A DNA stretch of 61,801 nt from Paenibacillus tianmuensis (GCF_900100345.1 NZ_FMTT01000033.1:1-61801), one strand, 5' to 3'. Counted from the stretch's first letter, positions 45,459 to 54,349 are shown. Notes: generated by a model from the sequence alone, not told the origin. Made by a program: numbers and translations.

Positions 45459-47075
45459 TTAGCGCTTCGCTATCGTATCCCAATCGGATGCGGTCACATT
45501 CCCCATATGCCACAGCGAGACGCCTTTGAGTCCGTAATACTTGGCCAGCCACAGCTTCTTGGCGATGCTGTCTGCATCCTCGTAGTAGATCGTATGGCTG
45601 CCGCGCTCGTCTTGAAAAGCGATTTGCTTCAGAAAATAAGGATAAGTGCGGTTCAATGCAATGCCCGGGGAAGCCATCCGCTTCTCCACCTCCGCGATAT
45701 CCGGCTGCGCCAGCGCAACCTTCCCTCCCGTCGTAACCCACTGATTCGCCTGTTTCGAGATGCCCAGCACCAGCTTCTCTTTAGGAACGGAGAGGAGCGC
45801 TTGCTTCACCGTATCGCTGACCAGCGGCAGCGGCGCCGAAGGCAGCCCGGAATCTTGATGGGTGAAGTCGTAAGCCATCAAAATGATACTATCCGCGACC
45901 TCGCCGATTCCTCGCAGGTCGTACCCTTTATAGTAGTACGTCGGCGGCACGGCTACCGTTAACGTTTTGCTCCCGAGGCCCGCCTTCACTTCACGCAAAA
46001 ACGCCACATAGTCCGCAGCAGCGTCTGCTTCCTTCAGCCCCTCCAGGTCGAGGCAAATTCCCGCGAACGCCTCTCCCGTCTCGGACAGCACGGATTTCAG
46101 CGATTCGACGAAGCTTTTCCTCGCCGCGGCATCCCGGAGAAACTCCTGCACGCGGTCGCGCGGCTCGGTCGCGAAGATCATCAGCTCCTTGCCGAGCTTC
46201 GCCCGAGCGGCGGCATCGACCGGCTCCTGCCAACCGTCCGGAAACCGGTACTCCGTCGACTTCGTATCCAGCTTCGCGCTTCCGCCGCCCTCGTAGGATA
46301 AACGGGACCAGCCGAACGCGACGCGATCGAGCAGCGGCATCCGCTGGATGGCGGGGTACGAACGGATCGCATAGAAGCCGGTCACTTCAAGCTTTCGCTG
46401 CGCGATTCCGGCATTCAGCAGCCGGTAAATCGTCGCGGCAGCTTCCTTGCGCGTCAAAGAGCTTGCGGGACGAAACCCGCTCGCGTCCCCTTCCATGATC
46501 CCTTGACGGACGGCAAAATAAACGTAAGGCGCCAAGCTCTGACTTATGGACCCATGATCGGAAAAGCGTCGCAGCTCCCGCTCCTTCGTCCATTCGCCTT
46601 CCGTCCAGCGCTTCGCGACATCGGACGTTTCCAGGCTCAGCAAATATTTTCCGATGGCGGCGGCCACTTCCTCCCGCTTCACCGCAAGTTCCGGACGGAG
46701 CGCACCCGACGTATCCGGCATAAAATCGATCCACTGCTTATTCAGCGCCGCAGTAATGTAAGGATAAGACCATCGCTCCGCCGGCACATCCGTCAGCTTC
46801 GCGCCCGCTTCGCTCGGAACCTTCCCGGCATCCGGACGCGCCGCGTTCACGAGCAGCTTGACGAACGCTTCCCGGGACAACGAATCGTTTGGGCGGTACG
46901 TCAGGTCTTCGTAGCCCTCGATCACCCCGAGCGCCGACAAGGAGTATACGGCGTCCTCGGACCAGTCCTTGGGCGCCAGATCCGCGAACGGCTTCAACTG
47001 CGCCTCGTAAGCGGAGGCCTTTCCTGCAGCCGCGAGCAGCAGGCCTGCCGCAAGCAGCGCCATTTTCTTCATCAT
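45459..47075 (-). CDS. SLH-domain surface protein with GH18-like domain
   Basis: A 538-residue exported protein. A signal peptide (MALLAAGLLLAAAGKASA) precedes SLH domains for cell-wall anchoring (segments FADLAPKDWSEDAVYSLSAL and GYEDLTYRPNDSLSREAFVK, then two more to about 230). The C-terminal half is like GH18 chitinase-type and spore-cortex hydrolases: the catalytic motif is GICLDLEG, keeping the Asp-x-Glu pair but lacking the leading Asp of DxxDxDxE. Then MAYDFTHQDSG and YGLKGVSLWHMGN follow. It may cleave a wall glycan or be only a binder. Start at 47075 with AGAGGGG upstream. Confidence 0.85.
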   Translation of the reverse strand: MMKKMALLAAGLLLAAAGKASAYEAQLKPFADLAPKDWSEDAVYSLSALGVIEGYEDLTYRPNDSLSREAFVKLLVNAARPDAGKVPSEAGAKLTDVPAERWSYPYITAALNKQWIDFMPDTSGALRPELAVKREEVAAAIGKYLLSLETSDVAKRWTEGEWTKERELRRFSDHGSISQSLAPYVYFAVRQGIMEGDASGFRPASSLTRKEAAATIYRLLNAGIAQRKLEVTGFYAIRSYPAIQRMPLLDRVAFGWSRLSYEGGGSAKLDTKSTEYRFPDGWQEPVDAAARAKLGKELMIFATEPRDRVQEFLRDAAARKSFVESLKSVLSETGEAFAGICLDLEGLKEADAAADYVAFLREVKAGLGSKTLTVAVPPTYYYKGYDLRGIGEVADSIILMAYDFTHQDSGLPSAPLPLVSDTVKQALLSVPKEKLVLGISKQANQWVTTGGKVALAQPDIAEVEKRMASPGIALNRTYPYFLKQIAFQDERGSHTIYYEDADSIAKKLWLAKYYGLKGVSLWHMGNVTASDWDTIAKR

Positions 47076-47211
47076 TCCGTCTTCCCCTCTCTCATGGTAG
47101 CGTAAAGTTATACGCCACGAAGAGAGAGGAGGTTGCGCTCGTACCGGCTGACAACCATCTGACAACTGACTGACACTAAGCTGACGTCCTTATCATACGC
47201 TGCGACAGCGC

Positions 47212-47246
47212 AAAGCCCGACGGAGCGTTGCTTCCGGCGGGCTTTC
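47212..47246 (-). terminator. Terminator after the DUF4023 gene
   Basis: AAAGCCCG pairs with CGGGCTTT across an 18-base loop on the minus strand, just past the DUF4023 stop. Confidence 0.65.
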
Positions 47247-47256
47247 AGGTACGGAA

Positions 47257-47403
47257 TCAGTCTTGGTTGCTTTTCCGCTTTGTCGGCAGCTGCTTCCCGG
47301 GATGGCCTTTCCCTTGATGCTCCCGGTTTTTCTCATCCTTCTCCTGCGTTTCGTGCAGCTTGTCCAGCCAGGCTTCCGTATCGCCGGCCAAGTCGTCTCT
47401 CAT
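47257..47403 (-). CDS. DUF4023-family small protein
   Basis: A 48-residue basic protein. The segment FVEKL-like WLDKLHETQEKDEKNREHQ, then GKGHPGKQLPTKRKSNQD, fits the small DUF4023 family common in Paenibacillus. The ATG at 47403 has AAAGGAGGG upstream; a longer in-frame version to 47481 reads back toward the RiPP promoter and is not supported. Role unknown; the short, charged, soluble form suggests a spore or stress-associated protein, which is inference. Confidence 0.75.
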   Translation of the reverse strand: MRDDLAGDTEAWLDKLHETQEKDEKNREHQGKGHPGKQLPTKRKSNQD

Positions 47404-47493
47404 CTGTGCGATCCCTCCTTTCGTCATCGCTATTATGCCCTTGCCGCCGGAAAATATGGGGCAAACGCCAGCCATTAACACTAAAAAACATTA

Positions 47494-47522
47494 TTGACAG
47501 CGTTTACAATAAGGGTTATGAT
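47494..47522 (+). promoter_or_regulatory. Near-consensus sigma-A promoter of the RiPP cluster
   Basis: TTGACA is followed after 17 bases by TATGAT, at 80-108 bases before the radical SAM start. The -10 box is overlapped by TGATAATTCTCAACA, which matches 11 of 14 bases of the Fur box TGATAATnATTATCA; that match is suggestive only. Confidence 0.8.
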
Positions 47523-47601
47523 AATTCTCAACATTAGAAAATAACATAATATAGGTTTCAATTTAGTAAAAAGTAAATAATGTAAAAGTCAGGTGAGACC
47601 T

Positions 47602-49548
47602 ATGCGAATTGTTCTTATTAATATGCCTTTCGCATCCGTGTACAGACCTTCAATCGGAATTGGCCTTCTTCAATCCGCGCTTGAGAAGCGGGGGATCGCA
47701 TGTCAAAGCCTTTATTTGAATCTTGAATTCGCTTCGATCATCGGGTTGGAAGCCTATGATCACCTCTCCGAATATACTTCCTACCCGACCAATGCGCTGG
47801 CGGGAGATTGGATATTCACCCAGTCCCTGTTCGACATCGACAACTTTGACGAGTACCGCGACTATCTTCTTACAACCTTCCCTCATGCTCGCAGAAAGCC
47901 GGATGCCCCAGACCGCTCCTTCAAAAGACTGTTGGATATACGCAGCCGTGTGGAAGCTTTTCTTGAACAAGCTGTCGAAAAATACGATTGGCACAAGTAT
48001 GATGTCATCGGATTTACTACCGTGTTTCAGCAAAATACGGCTGCGCTTAGTCTCGCCAGACGTCTGAAAAGGAGATTTCCCGATAAATTTATTATTTTCG
48101 GCGGAGCTAACGTGGAAGGGCCTATGGGACTCGGCACATTAAACGCCTACGACTTTGTGGATGCGGTCTGTTCAGGCGAAGGCGACAATTCGTTTATTGC
48201 ATTTATCGAAGCACTGAGGGAGAAGCGTGACCCTTCTCTTTGCCGGGTGCCCGGCATTACGCTGCGCGCCGACTTCGGTGCGGCGCTTCCCCCGGAACCG
48301 TCCTCGGCGGTGCCTGTTCATGACATGGATTCCCTTCCTTACCCCGACTACGACGACTATTTTGAGCAATTTGAATCCTTCGACTTGCCCGAGAGCGAGC
48401 GAAAGAGGCGTCTGCTGTTCGAAGCTTCGCGCGGATGCTGGTGGGGGCAGAAATCCCATTGCCTGTTTTGCGGATTGAACGGCTCCACCTTGAAATTCCG
48501 CAGCAAGTCCGCCGAGCGAGCGCTGGAGGAAATTTTGTACTTGCGGGAACGGTACCAGGCTCACACGAACAAGATGACCGCCGTGGACAATATCATCGAC
48601 ATGAACTATTTCAAAACGCTGCTTCCGGAAATCAGAGACCGGAATCTGGATTTGGATATGTTCTACGAAACGAAAGCGAATCTGACCAAAGAACAGATCC
48701 AGCTCTTTCAACAGGCAGGCTTCCACTACGTTCAACCCGGTATTGAAAGCGTTATCACTTCCGTGCTCAAGCTGATGAGGAAGGGAGTGAGCATGCTTCA
48801 GAATGTACGGCTGCTCAAATGGTGCGCAGAATTTTCAATCACCCCATTGTGGAATTTCCTATACGGTTTTCCCGGTGAGAATGCGCAAGAGTATGATGAG
48901 ACTTCCTACCTTATTCCCAGCCTGACCCATCTCATGCCACCAGGCAGCGTCAGCCCGATCCGGCTCGACCGCTTCAGTCCTTACTACACCTCGGCAAACC
49001 AATACGGGATTCATAATATTCGTCCCTTACGTTCTTACGAACTCATTTACCCTTCTTTGTCCTCACAAGACCGCATGAATATTGCCTATCATTTCGACTT
49101 TGACTATGTCCATGAACAACATCCAGCTGTCTACACAAAGCGTATTACTCAAGCTATCCGGAAATGGCAGTCCGAATACCAGCAGAGCGAGTTTTTCTCC
49201 GTGATGAAAGAAGGAAGCCTGATTCTGGTCGACACCCGATCGGTGGCCCTTCAGTCGACCACGCTGCTGTCTCCGTTTGAGACCGCTGTATATCTGGAAT
49301 GCGACAATATGATTTCCAGTCTGAATGTGACCATCCGCCTTAAAGAAAAGGGTATGGATGTCAGCAAAGAGGACGTTCATCAATGTTTGATGAAGTTCGT
49401 TCGCAGGAGTTGGATGTTAACCGAAGGCGACGTCTTTTTGAGTCTGGCCATTCCTCTTGGGAACTACTCCCCGAAAAAAGCGGGATTGCAGCGTCTGATG
49501 GACATCACGAGCCCCGTACCGCAGGCTGTTGTTCGTACAAGTTCATAG
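47602..49548 (+). CDS. B12-binding radical SAM RiPP maturase (CX7CX2C)
   Basis: A 648-residue enzyme. The N-terminal 210 residues have the cobalamin-binding-type Rossmann pattern (MRIVLINMPFASVYRPSIGI, IIFGGANVEGP). The radical SAM core begins at about 270 with SRGCWWGQKSHCLFCGLNG, giving Cys279, Cys287 and Cys290; the CX7CX2C spacing is characteristic of the RiPP maturation radical SAM protein 1 family, thought to methylate unactivated carbons. A C-terminal region from about 545 looks like a winged-helix or PqqD-like domain and may bind the leader. Start at the ATG after AGGTGAG; a GTG 9 bases earlier is possible. First gene of the cluster. Confidence 0.88.
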   Translation: MRIVLINMPFASVYRPSIGIGLLQSALEKRGIACQSLYLNLEFASIIGLEAYDHLSEYTSYPTNALAGDWIFTQSLFDIDNFDEYRDYLLTTFPHARRKPDAPDRSFKRLLDIRSRVEAFLEQAVEKYDWHKYDVIGFTTVFQQNTAALSLARRLKRRFPDKFIIFGGANVEGPMGLGTLNAYDFVDAVCSGEGDNSFIAFIEALREKRDPSLCRVPGITLRADFGAALPPEPSSAVPVHDMDSLPYPDYDDYFEQFESFDLPESERKRRLLFEASRGCWWGQKSHCLFCGLNGSTLKFRSKSAERALEEILYLRERYQAHTNKMTAVDNIIDMNYFKTLLPEIRDRNLDLDMFYETKANLTKEQIQLFQQAGFHYVQPGIESVITSVLKLMRKGVSMLQNVRLLKWCAEFSITPLWNFLYGFPGENAQEYDETSYLIPSLTHLMPPGSVSPIRLDRFSPYYTSANQYGIHNIRPLRSYELIYPSLSSQDRMNIAYHFDFDYVHEQHPAVYTKRITQAIRKWQSEYQQSEFFSVMKEGSLILVDTRSVALQSTTLLSPFETAVYLECDNMISSLNVTIRLKEKGMDVSKEDVHQCLMKFVRRSWMLTEGDVFLSLAIPLGNYSPKKAGLQRLMDITSPVPQAVVRTSS

Positions 49549-49676
49549 TCTTCATGATCTTGTTTACATCATACATTGTGCGAATAGTTTAAACCGACAG
49601 GAGGTCGAGAGCGGAGCACGAGTAGCGTCGTCTGTCTTTTCATTGCGTTTCTAAATTTGATGAAGGAGTGAACGAA

Positions 49677-49847
49677 ATGGCAAATGAAAAAAAGCAACTG
49701 CAATTGAATCCCGATGCATTTACGGTTAACGAAAACGGTGAAGTCGTCATCAGTAACGCGGAGCTGGCTAAAGCGATTATGCAGACGACCGAGACCAATC
49801 AAGTCGGGGAACAAGGCGTACAGGTTAGCGTTTCCGTATCCTTCTAG
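49677..49847 (+). CDS. RiPP precursor peptide, 56 residues
   Basis: A short gene too small for usual ORF cut-offs. It has AAGGAGTG 7 bases before its ATG. Residues 1-43 are charged and polar (starting MANEKKQLQLNPDAFTVNEN) and look like a leader. The C-terminus, GEQGVQVSVSVSF, alternates Val and Ser with an aromatic end and no Cys. It has no signal peptide, as expected for a peptide modified in the cell before export. Its place between the radical SAM enzyme and an M16 peptidase and its size are typical for a RiPP substrate. The exact leader cleavage site is unknown. Confidence 0.85.
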   Translation: MANEKKQLQLNPDAFTVNENGEVVISNAELAKAIMQTTETNQVGEQGVQVSVSVSF

Positions 49848-49857
49848 AACATGGCAG

Positions 49858-49895
49858 GAGCGGTCAGCCGCCGGCAGGCGGCTGGCCGCTCTTTC
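49858..49895 (+). terminator. Strong hairpin directly after the RiPP precursor
   Basis: GAGCGGTCAGCCGCC and GGCGGCTGGCCGCTC form a 15-bp stem with one G-U pair and a GGCA loop, followed by TTTCT. It is only 10 bases past the stop. As a leaky terminator or RNA end-stabiliser it would raise the precursor over downstream enzymes. Confidence 0.85.
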
Positions 49896-49963
49896 TCCCT
49901 ATGATGGGCGGGCCCGCAATAAAGCAAGCAGCAGATCGTCGGAAAGGGGTGGAGTTAGGTCAG

Positions 49964-51214
49964 ATGTTCTCCGAACTTGTAACGAAGGCCGTCTTTGAAA
50001 ATTGTCTTCAAGTCACCATTCGCAAAATTCCACACGCCAGGACGTTGAATATTGGCTTATTTATTAATCACGGCGTAAAGGATGAAGAAAATCACGTCAA
50101 CGGAATTTCCCATTTCATTGAGCATATTGCGTTTAATTATGCGAATATGAGCCCTTATGTCCGTTCCCTTCTTGGGAATTTAATGGATAACGGCGCTTTG
50201 TACGAGGCGTTCACAGGCAAGGAAATGACCCGGTGCACCTTGTCGGCGCAAAGGGAGCACATGCCGCTCATGATCGAGACGCTTAGTCAAATCATGATGA
50301 ATTACAATGTAAGTGAAAAAAGTATGGAGCATGAACGCGCCATTATTTTGCATGAAGCTGAAATGTATTTTTCTTCCGGCAAAGTCAAGGAAGAACTGGT
50401 AGAGCAAGCGCTCTGGGGCAACCGCTCCCTCGGCCAATTCGTGATCGGCAGCCTTGAAAACATCAGGAAGTTTACATTCAACCAGCTCGAGGAACGTATA
50501 CATCAGTATTACATACCGAATAATACCCAGCTTATCGTGCAGGGGAGCGTAGAGCCGGAAGAGGTTATTTACAAAATAGGTTCTTATTTCCGGAAATGGA
50601 AGCACGATGGGCGTCAGAAAGATGTGCTGATTGAAATCGAACCGAGCGTTGTCGGTCTCCCGACCGGTCATTCGCGGGTCGACTTAAGCATTTCCTTTGT
50701 CGGAGCTCCGTTTCATTCTCACGAGCGGCAGGCGATGAGCATGCTTTCTTACATTCTCGGTACCGGACTGAAGTCGCGGCTGCATGTGGAGCTGCGGGAG
50801 AAGCAGGAGCTGGCCTATATTGTGTATGCCTACGCGCAGAGCTATGCGCTTAGCGGATACTTGACGATCAACGTCAACTGCCGCAAGGATCAGTTGGCGG
50901 AAGTATACAAAGTGATCCGCTCCATTTTGGAGGAATTGCGAACCGAAGAGGTCGGAGAGGAAGAATTGCAGCGGGCGAAAGCGGCAAGGATAACTAATCT
51001 CATGCAAATTCCCGGGAATGATGCAAAGCACTTGCAAATTACGGGCCGGTATGCGCTGCTTAACAAAGATTTTTTTGTCGATCTGGAGAAAGTGGAGATT
51101 GAAGCGTTGACCGCGGAGGAGTTGAAGACATTCGCTCGGGATCTGTTTACGGAAAGCCGTATGGCGTTGTCAGCCATTGGAGCCAGTTCTGAAGAATTAG
51201 CCATGTTACTCTGA
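49964..51214 (+). CDS. M16 peptidase, candidate leader protease
   Basis: A 416-residue insulinase-family (M16) peptidase. The zinc motif HFIEH lies at residues 50-54 and the third ligand glutamate is Glu131, giving the classical HxxEH-x76-E spacing. The C-terminal half (GAPFHSHERQAMSMLSYILG and REKQELAYIVYAYAQSYALSG) keeps the substrate-binding R/Y region of single-chain M16 enzymes, so it may act as one chain or as a dimer. The start ATG at 49964 has AAGGGGTGGAG upstream. In the cluster it would be the enzyme that trims the leader. Confidence 0.85.
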   Translation: MFSELVTKAVFENCLQVTIRKIPHARTLNIGLFINHGVKDEENHVNGISHFIEHIAFNYANMSPYVRSLLGNLMDNGALYEAFTGKEMTRCTLSAQREHMPLMIETLSQIMMNYNVSEKSMEHERAIILHEAEMYFSSGKVKEELVEQALWGNRSLGQFVIGSLENIRKFTFNQLEERIHQYYIPNNTQLIVQGSVEPEEVIYKIGSYFRKWKHDGRQKDVLIEIEPSVVGLPTGHSRVDLSISFVGAPFHSHERQAMSMLSYILGTGLKSRLHVELREKQELAYIVYAYAQSYALSGYLTINVNCRKDQLAEVYKVIRSILEELRTEEVGEEELQRAKAARITNLMQIPGNDAKHLQITGRYALLNKDFFVDLEKVEIEALTAEELKTFARDLFTESRMALSAIGASSEELAMLL

Positions 51215-51231
51215 AGGAGGTTTCAACCCGC

Positions 51232-51783
51232 ATGAAAACAACGCAAAATTCGGAACTTACCGAAAGGCTCATCAAAGACCGCGGAATGGAAGTGTTTCTG
51301 AATTTGATGGAAGCACCGGCAACGGCCGGCGAATTGTCGGACCGTCTCGGTTTTTCCCGGGCGAAGATCAATTATATCCTCGATACGATGCTGAAACAAG
51401 ATTTTATAGCTTTGCATTCCGAAAAGGTGAACGGCTCCGTAGTCGAAAAATGTTACACCTCCAACGCAAACACGTTTCATCTGTTTTTCGGACGGGATAA
51501 CAGCGAGGCGGATAAAGTATCCGCCATTTTATATATGCTCGATACGATGAAATCGAACTTGATAGTCAACTTAAATAACCAGGATTCGTTTCACCTGGGC
51601 ATGGTCCACGCGAAGATTCCTCCGGAAAGAGCTCGGGAATACATGGAGCGGCTGCGGCAGCTGCAGGCGGAATTCGATGACGAGAATCTGGTTTCCGACG
51701 ACCCGGATTGCAGATGGTATACCATGGCAGTTTCTTTATTTCATGGTCCGACGCCGAGCCTTAACCTGGATGAAAGGAATTGA
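51232..51783 (+). CDS. Winged-helix transcriptional regulator of the RiPP cluster
   Basis: A 183-residue protein with an ArsR-type winged helix at about 15-80 (AGELSDRLGFSRAKINYILD is the recognition region) and a C-terminal alpha/beta part with an acidic segment. AAGGAGG lies upstream. Such regulators in RiPP clusters often control the operon in response to the product or stress. No operator could be identified with confidence. Confidence 0.8.
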   Translation: MKTTQNSELTERLIKDRGMEVFLNLMEAPATAGELSDRLGFSRAKINYILDTMLKQDFIALHSEKVNGSVVEKCYTSNANTFHLFFGRDNSEADKVSAILYMLDTMKSNLIVNLNNQDSFHLGMVHAKIPPERAREYMERLRQLQAEFDDENLVSDDPDCRWYTMAVSLFHGPTPSLNLDERN

Positions 51784-51788
51784 TCCGT

Positions 51789-53081
51789 TTGGTTTCCAAT
51801 GAACATGCGAAAGAGGATTCGAGCAATCAGCCCTCTTACCGGAGCTTGCTGGCGCTTCCCAACTACCGGCTCCTGCTGTTGTCCCAGATTGTGTCAGCCA
51901 TCGGCGATGGCGTCTATGCTATCGCTCTCATTTGGCTAATGAAAACTCTTACCGGCAGCGCCCTTCTGATGTCGATTCTGCTTGCCGCAGAAACAGTGCC
52001 GCTGCTGTTGTTTGGCTTGTTTGCGGGCGTTATCGTCGACCGGGGAAGCAAGAAAAAAATCATGATGCTATGCGATATAGCCAGGGGAAGCATTGTTGCT
52101 CTTCTGGTTCTGCTATGGGTGAACGGCTGGCTTCTGCCTTACATGCTCATCATCGCGGCGGTATTGTTATCGTCATTCAGCGCTTTCTTCGGCCCTTCGC
52201 GTGTCGTGGCCATCCGTACGCTGGTGCCCGAGGATCACATGGTGCAGGCGCAAAGCTTGGCGCAGCTTGTTCAGACGGTCGTTGGCCTGAGCGCTCCGGC
52301 GATAGGGGCGTGGCTTCTGTATTTCGGCACATCCTATGCTTTTATATTCAACGCGGCGACGTTCTTCGCTTCATTTCTGTTTATTTGGCTCATTCGGAAC
52401 GAGCGGTTGACCGAAACCCGCGTCACGACCTTGAATCGCCGCAGCTTCGTCGTGGACTTCAAGGAAGGCATCGTAGCCGTTACTTCCCACGCTCTGCTGC
52501 GAAGCCTGATTCAATATATTGTGCTCATCAACTTTATGCTGGCGCCTACCACATTGCTATTTCCGCTCATTGTGGACGATTCGTCCGAGCTGGCGCTATT
52601 GCAAATCGCGTTTTTCGTGGGCATTACCGCCGGCGTATTTCTTATCGGCTTGGTGAAAAAATGGCGGCGCATCGCCGCGCTGGCCACGGGCATCGGCTTG
52701 ATGCTTGTCGGCTTAGGGCTGTTGACTTGGGTGCACGGGCTGTACGCGGGGTTATTGTGCGTTTTTGTCGCCGGTCTGGGTAGCCCGCTGGCGAACGTGA
52801 CGCTGCAAACGCTGTTTGTGCTCAAAGTGCCCAAAGAGGTGCTCGGAAGAGCTTCCAGTCTCATGAAGGTGCTTCTGGAATCGTCCCGGCCCCTCGCTAT
52901 GCTGTTGACCGGGGCATTGCTCGCATGGATTCCCGTCCGGTTATTTTTCGGGATCATGGGACTGTTTGGCGTACTGTTGGTCGTTACAATGGTGCTGAAT
53001 CGCAGCATACGCAAGGAGCAGGATGAGCCGAAGCCCGGGCGGATCATCGGCGACAATTCGGCCGTGAAGGAGGTACAGTAA
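51789..53081 (+). CDS. MFS exporter of the RiPP cluster
   Basis: A 430-residue major facilitator with 12 hydrophobic segments. The segment IGDGVYAIALIWLMKTLTGS with the following LFAGVIVDRGSKKKIMM (loop 2-3 motif) and FGPSRVVAIRTLVPED resembles drug-type (MFS_3, MefA-like) exporters. Starts at the TTG at 51789, since AAAGGAA lies 8 bases before it. It should export the finished peptide, or confer self-protection. Confidence 0.88.
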   Translation: MVSNEHAKEDSSNQPSYRSLLALPNYRLLLLSQIVSAIGDGVYAIALIWLMKTLTGSALLMSILLAAETVPLLLFGLFAGVIVDRGSKKKIMMLCDIARGSIVALLVLLWVNGWLLPYMLIIAAVLLSSFSAFFGPSRVVAIRTLVPEDHMVQAQSLAQLVQTVVGLSAPAIGAWLLYFGTSYAFIFNAATFFASFLFIWLIRNERLTETRVTTLNRRSFVVDFKEGIVAVTSHALLRSLIQYIVLINFMLAPTTLLFPLIVDDSSELALLQIAFFVGITAGVFLIGLVKKWRRIAALATGIGLMLVGLGLLTWVHGLYAGLLCVFVAGLGSPLANVTLQTLFVLKVPKEVLGRASSLMKVLLESSRPLAMLLTGALLAWIPVRLFFGIMGLFGVLLVVTMVLNRSIRKEQDEPKPGRIIGDNSAVKEVQ

Positions 53082-53083
53082 TC

Positions 53084-54325
53084 ATGTTTAAGTATTTGGC
53101 GCCATCGGAGATGAAAAATGATTTTGTCTACGCCTTCGTTAGCAAAAAGCGGCTGGAATCGCTAAAACAGCATTTGATCGCGTGCAGGCAAGCGGCGAAA
53201 GAAGATGGAAATGGGGATCTGGAAGTACTGCTGACCGAGGAGCTCTGGCACGAGGCGAATCATCCGGTGCTCATTTATTGGATGAGCACAAGGCTGCTTC
53301 CCGCCTTTCAAGGCGGCCCGCCTTCGGTGGAGGAAGCGCGGACATTGCTTGAACAATTCCCCCGTTTTTTTCTGATTCCGCTATGGAGCAGAGGGATTGC
53401 TTTGCCTCGTCTTCGCGTTCGGCTCGATGAAGGAGGCAGTCTGTATTTTCCGGGACATCCCGTCCATCTTGCGCTTGGAAAAGAATACGCGAAGGTCACG
53501 GTTGAACTCGAGACTGCAGGCCAGACGGTCCGCCTCCGCACGAATCGCCTTGATGCCGCCGTGCCGCTGCCGGAATTGCTGGATACCGCTTATGGAGAGT
53601 CTAAGTGGCTGAGGCGGCTGGACGTGTGGAGCGAGCGGACCGTCATGTTCGGAGGAGCCGATCCGCTAATGGACGAATTCCTCGGCGGAGGGCTGCCCCG
53701 GCTGATTCAGGAATACGGCAAGCAGGCTGCGCCTTTCGAGCTGATTTCCTCTCTCTCGCTTGGACAGCAATGGTATTACGCCAAAGCCATGAGCCTTATC
53801 AAGCAGTATTGGCCGAAAATGTACGGGGAGGCGGTCGGACATATCCGCATGATCGCGCTGCTGAAGGGCGATTCCATTGGCGGGCTGACGCACTCCTGCT
53901 TCCAAGGAGGCCTATTTCTGACGCACCGGGATGATCTGATGTGGACGGCGGAAAATTTGATCCATGAATTTGGCCATTCGCGTTTGGATCAATTGTTCGA
54001 GCTGGACGATCTTATCGGCAATGGGGAAAAGGAGCGCTACCGGTCTCCATGGCGGGACGACCCCCGTCCGGTGAAAGGGATCGTCCATGGCTTGTTCGTA
54101 TTCGCGCGCATTGCCTTATGGTACGAGCAGCTTCTGGCTTCCGGGGAGAAACACAGCGAAGTAAGAAGGAGATTAACCGTCGTCTTACGTCAAACGGGCG
54201 AGGCGATCGACGTTCTCCGCTCGCATGCGGTGTGGACGCCGATTGGACAAGGACTCTTTGACGAGCAAATCGGCGAATACGAACGCTTGGCGGCCATCTT
54301 CCCGCTTGGACGGGCGGTCGGCTAA
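53084..54325 (+). CDS. HExxH peptide-modifying protein (aKG-HExxH type)
   Basis: A 413-residue protein. The HEFGH motif lies at residues 294-298 in NLIHEFGHSRLDQLFELDD. I associate this form with the HEXXH-motif family found beside RiPP radical SAM genes, now named aKG-HExxH peptide beta-hydroxylases in some databases, rather than with a protease. The N-terminal 150 residues are hydrophobic-poor and lack a zinc-protease fold pattern. AGGAGGT lies 9 bases upstream, and it follows the exporter with 2 bp between stop and start. It would act with the radical SAM enzyme on the precursor. The reaction here is untested. Confidence 0.8.
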   Translation: MFKYLAPSEMKNDFVYAFVSKKRLESLKQHLIACRQAAKEDGNGDLEVLLTEELWHEANHPVLIYWMSTRLLPAFQGGPPSVEEARTLLEQFPRFFLIPLWSRGIALPRLRVRLDEGGSLYFPGHPVHLALGKEYAKVTVELETAGQTVRLRTNRLDAAVPLPELLDTAYGESKWLRRLDVWSERTVMFGGADPLMDEFLGGGLPRLIQEYGKQAAPFELISSLSLGQQWYYAKAMSLIKQYWPKMYGEAVGHIRMIALLKGDSIGGLTHSCFQGGLFLTHRDDLMWTAENLIHEFGHSRLDQLFELDDLIGNGEKERYRSPWRDDPRPVKGIVHGLFVFARIALWYEQLLASGEKHSEVRRRLTVVLRQTGEAIDVLRSHAVWTPIGQGLFDEQIGEYERLAAIFPLGRAVG

Positions 54326-54349
54326 TAATAATCCGACGAGCAAAAGAAC

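Noticed and set aside
51232..51783. The winged-helix gene as a RiPP recognition element
   Set aside because: The fold pattern is of ArsR type with a separate C-terminal part; a PqqD-like region is more likely at the C-terminus of the radical SAM enzyme.
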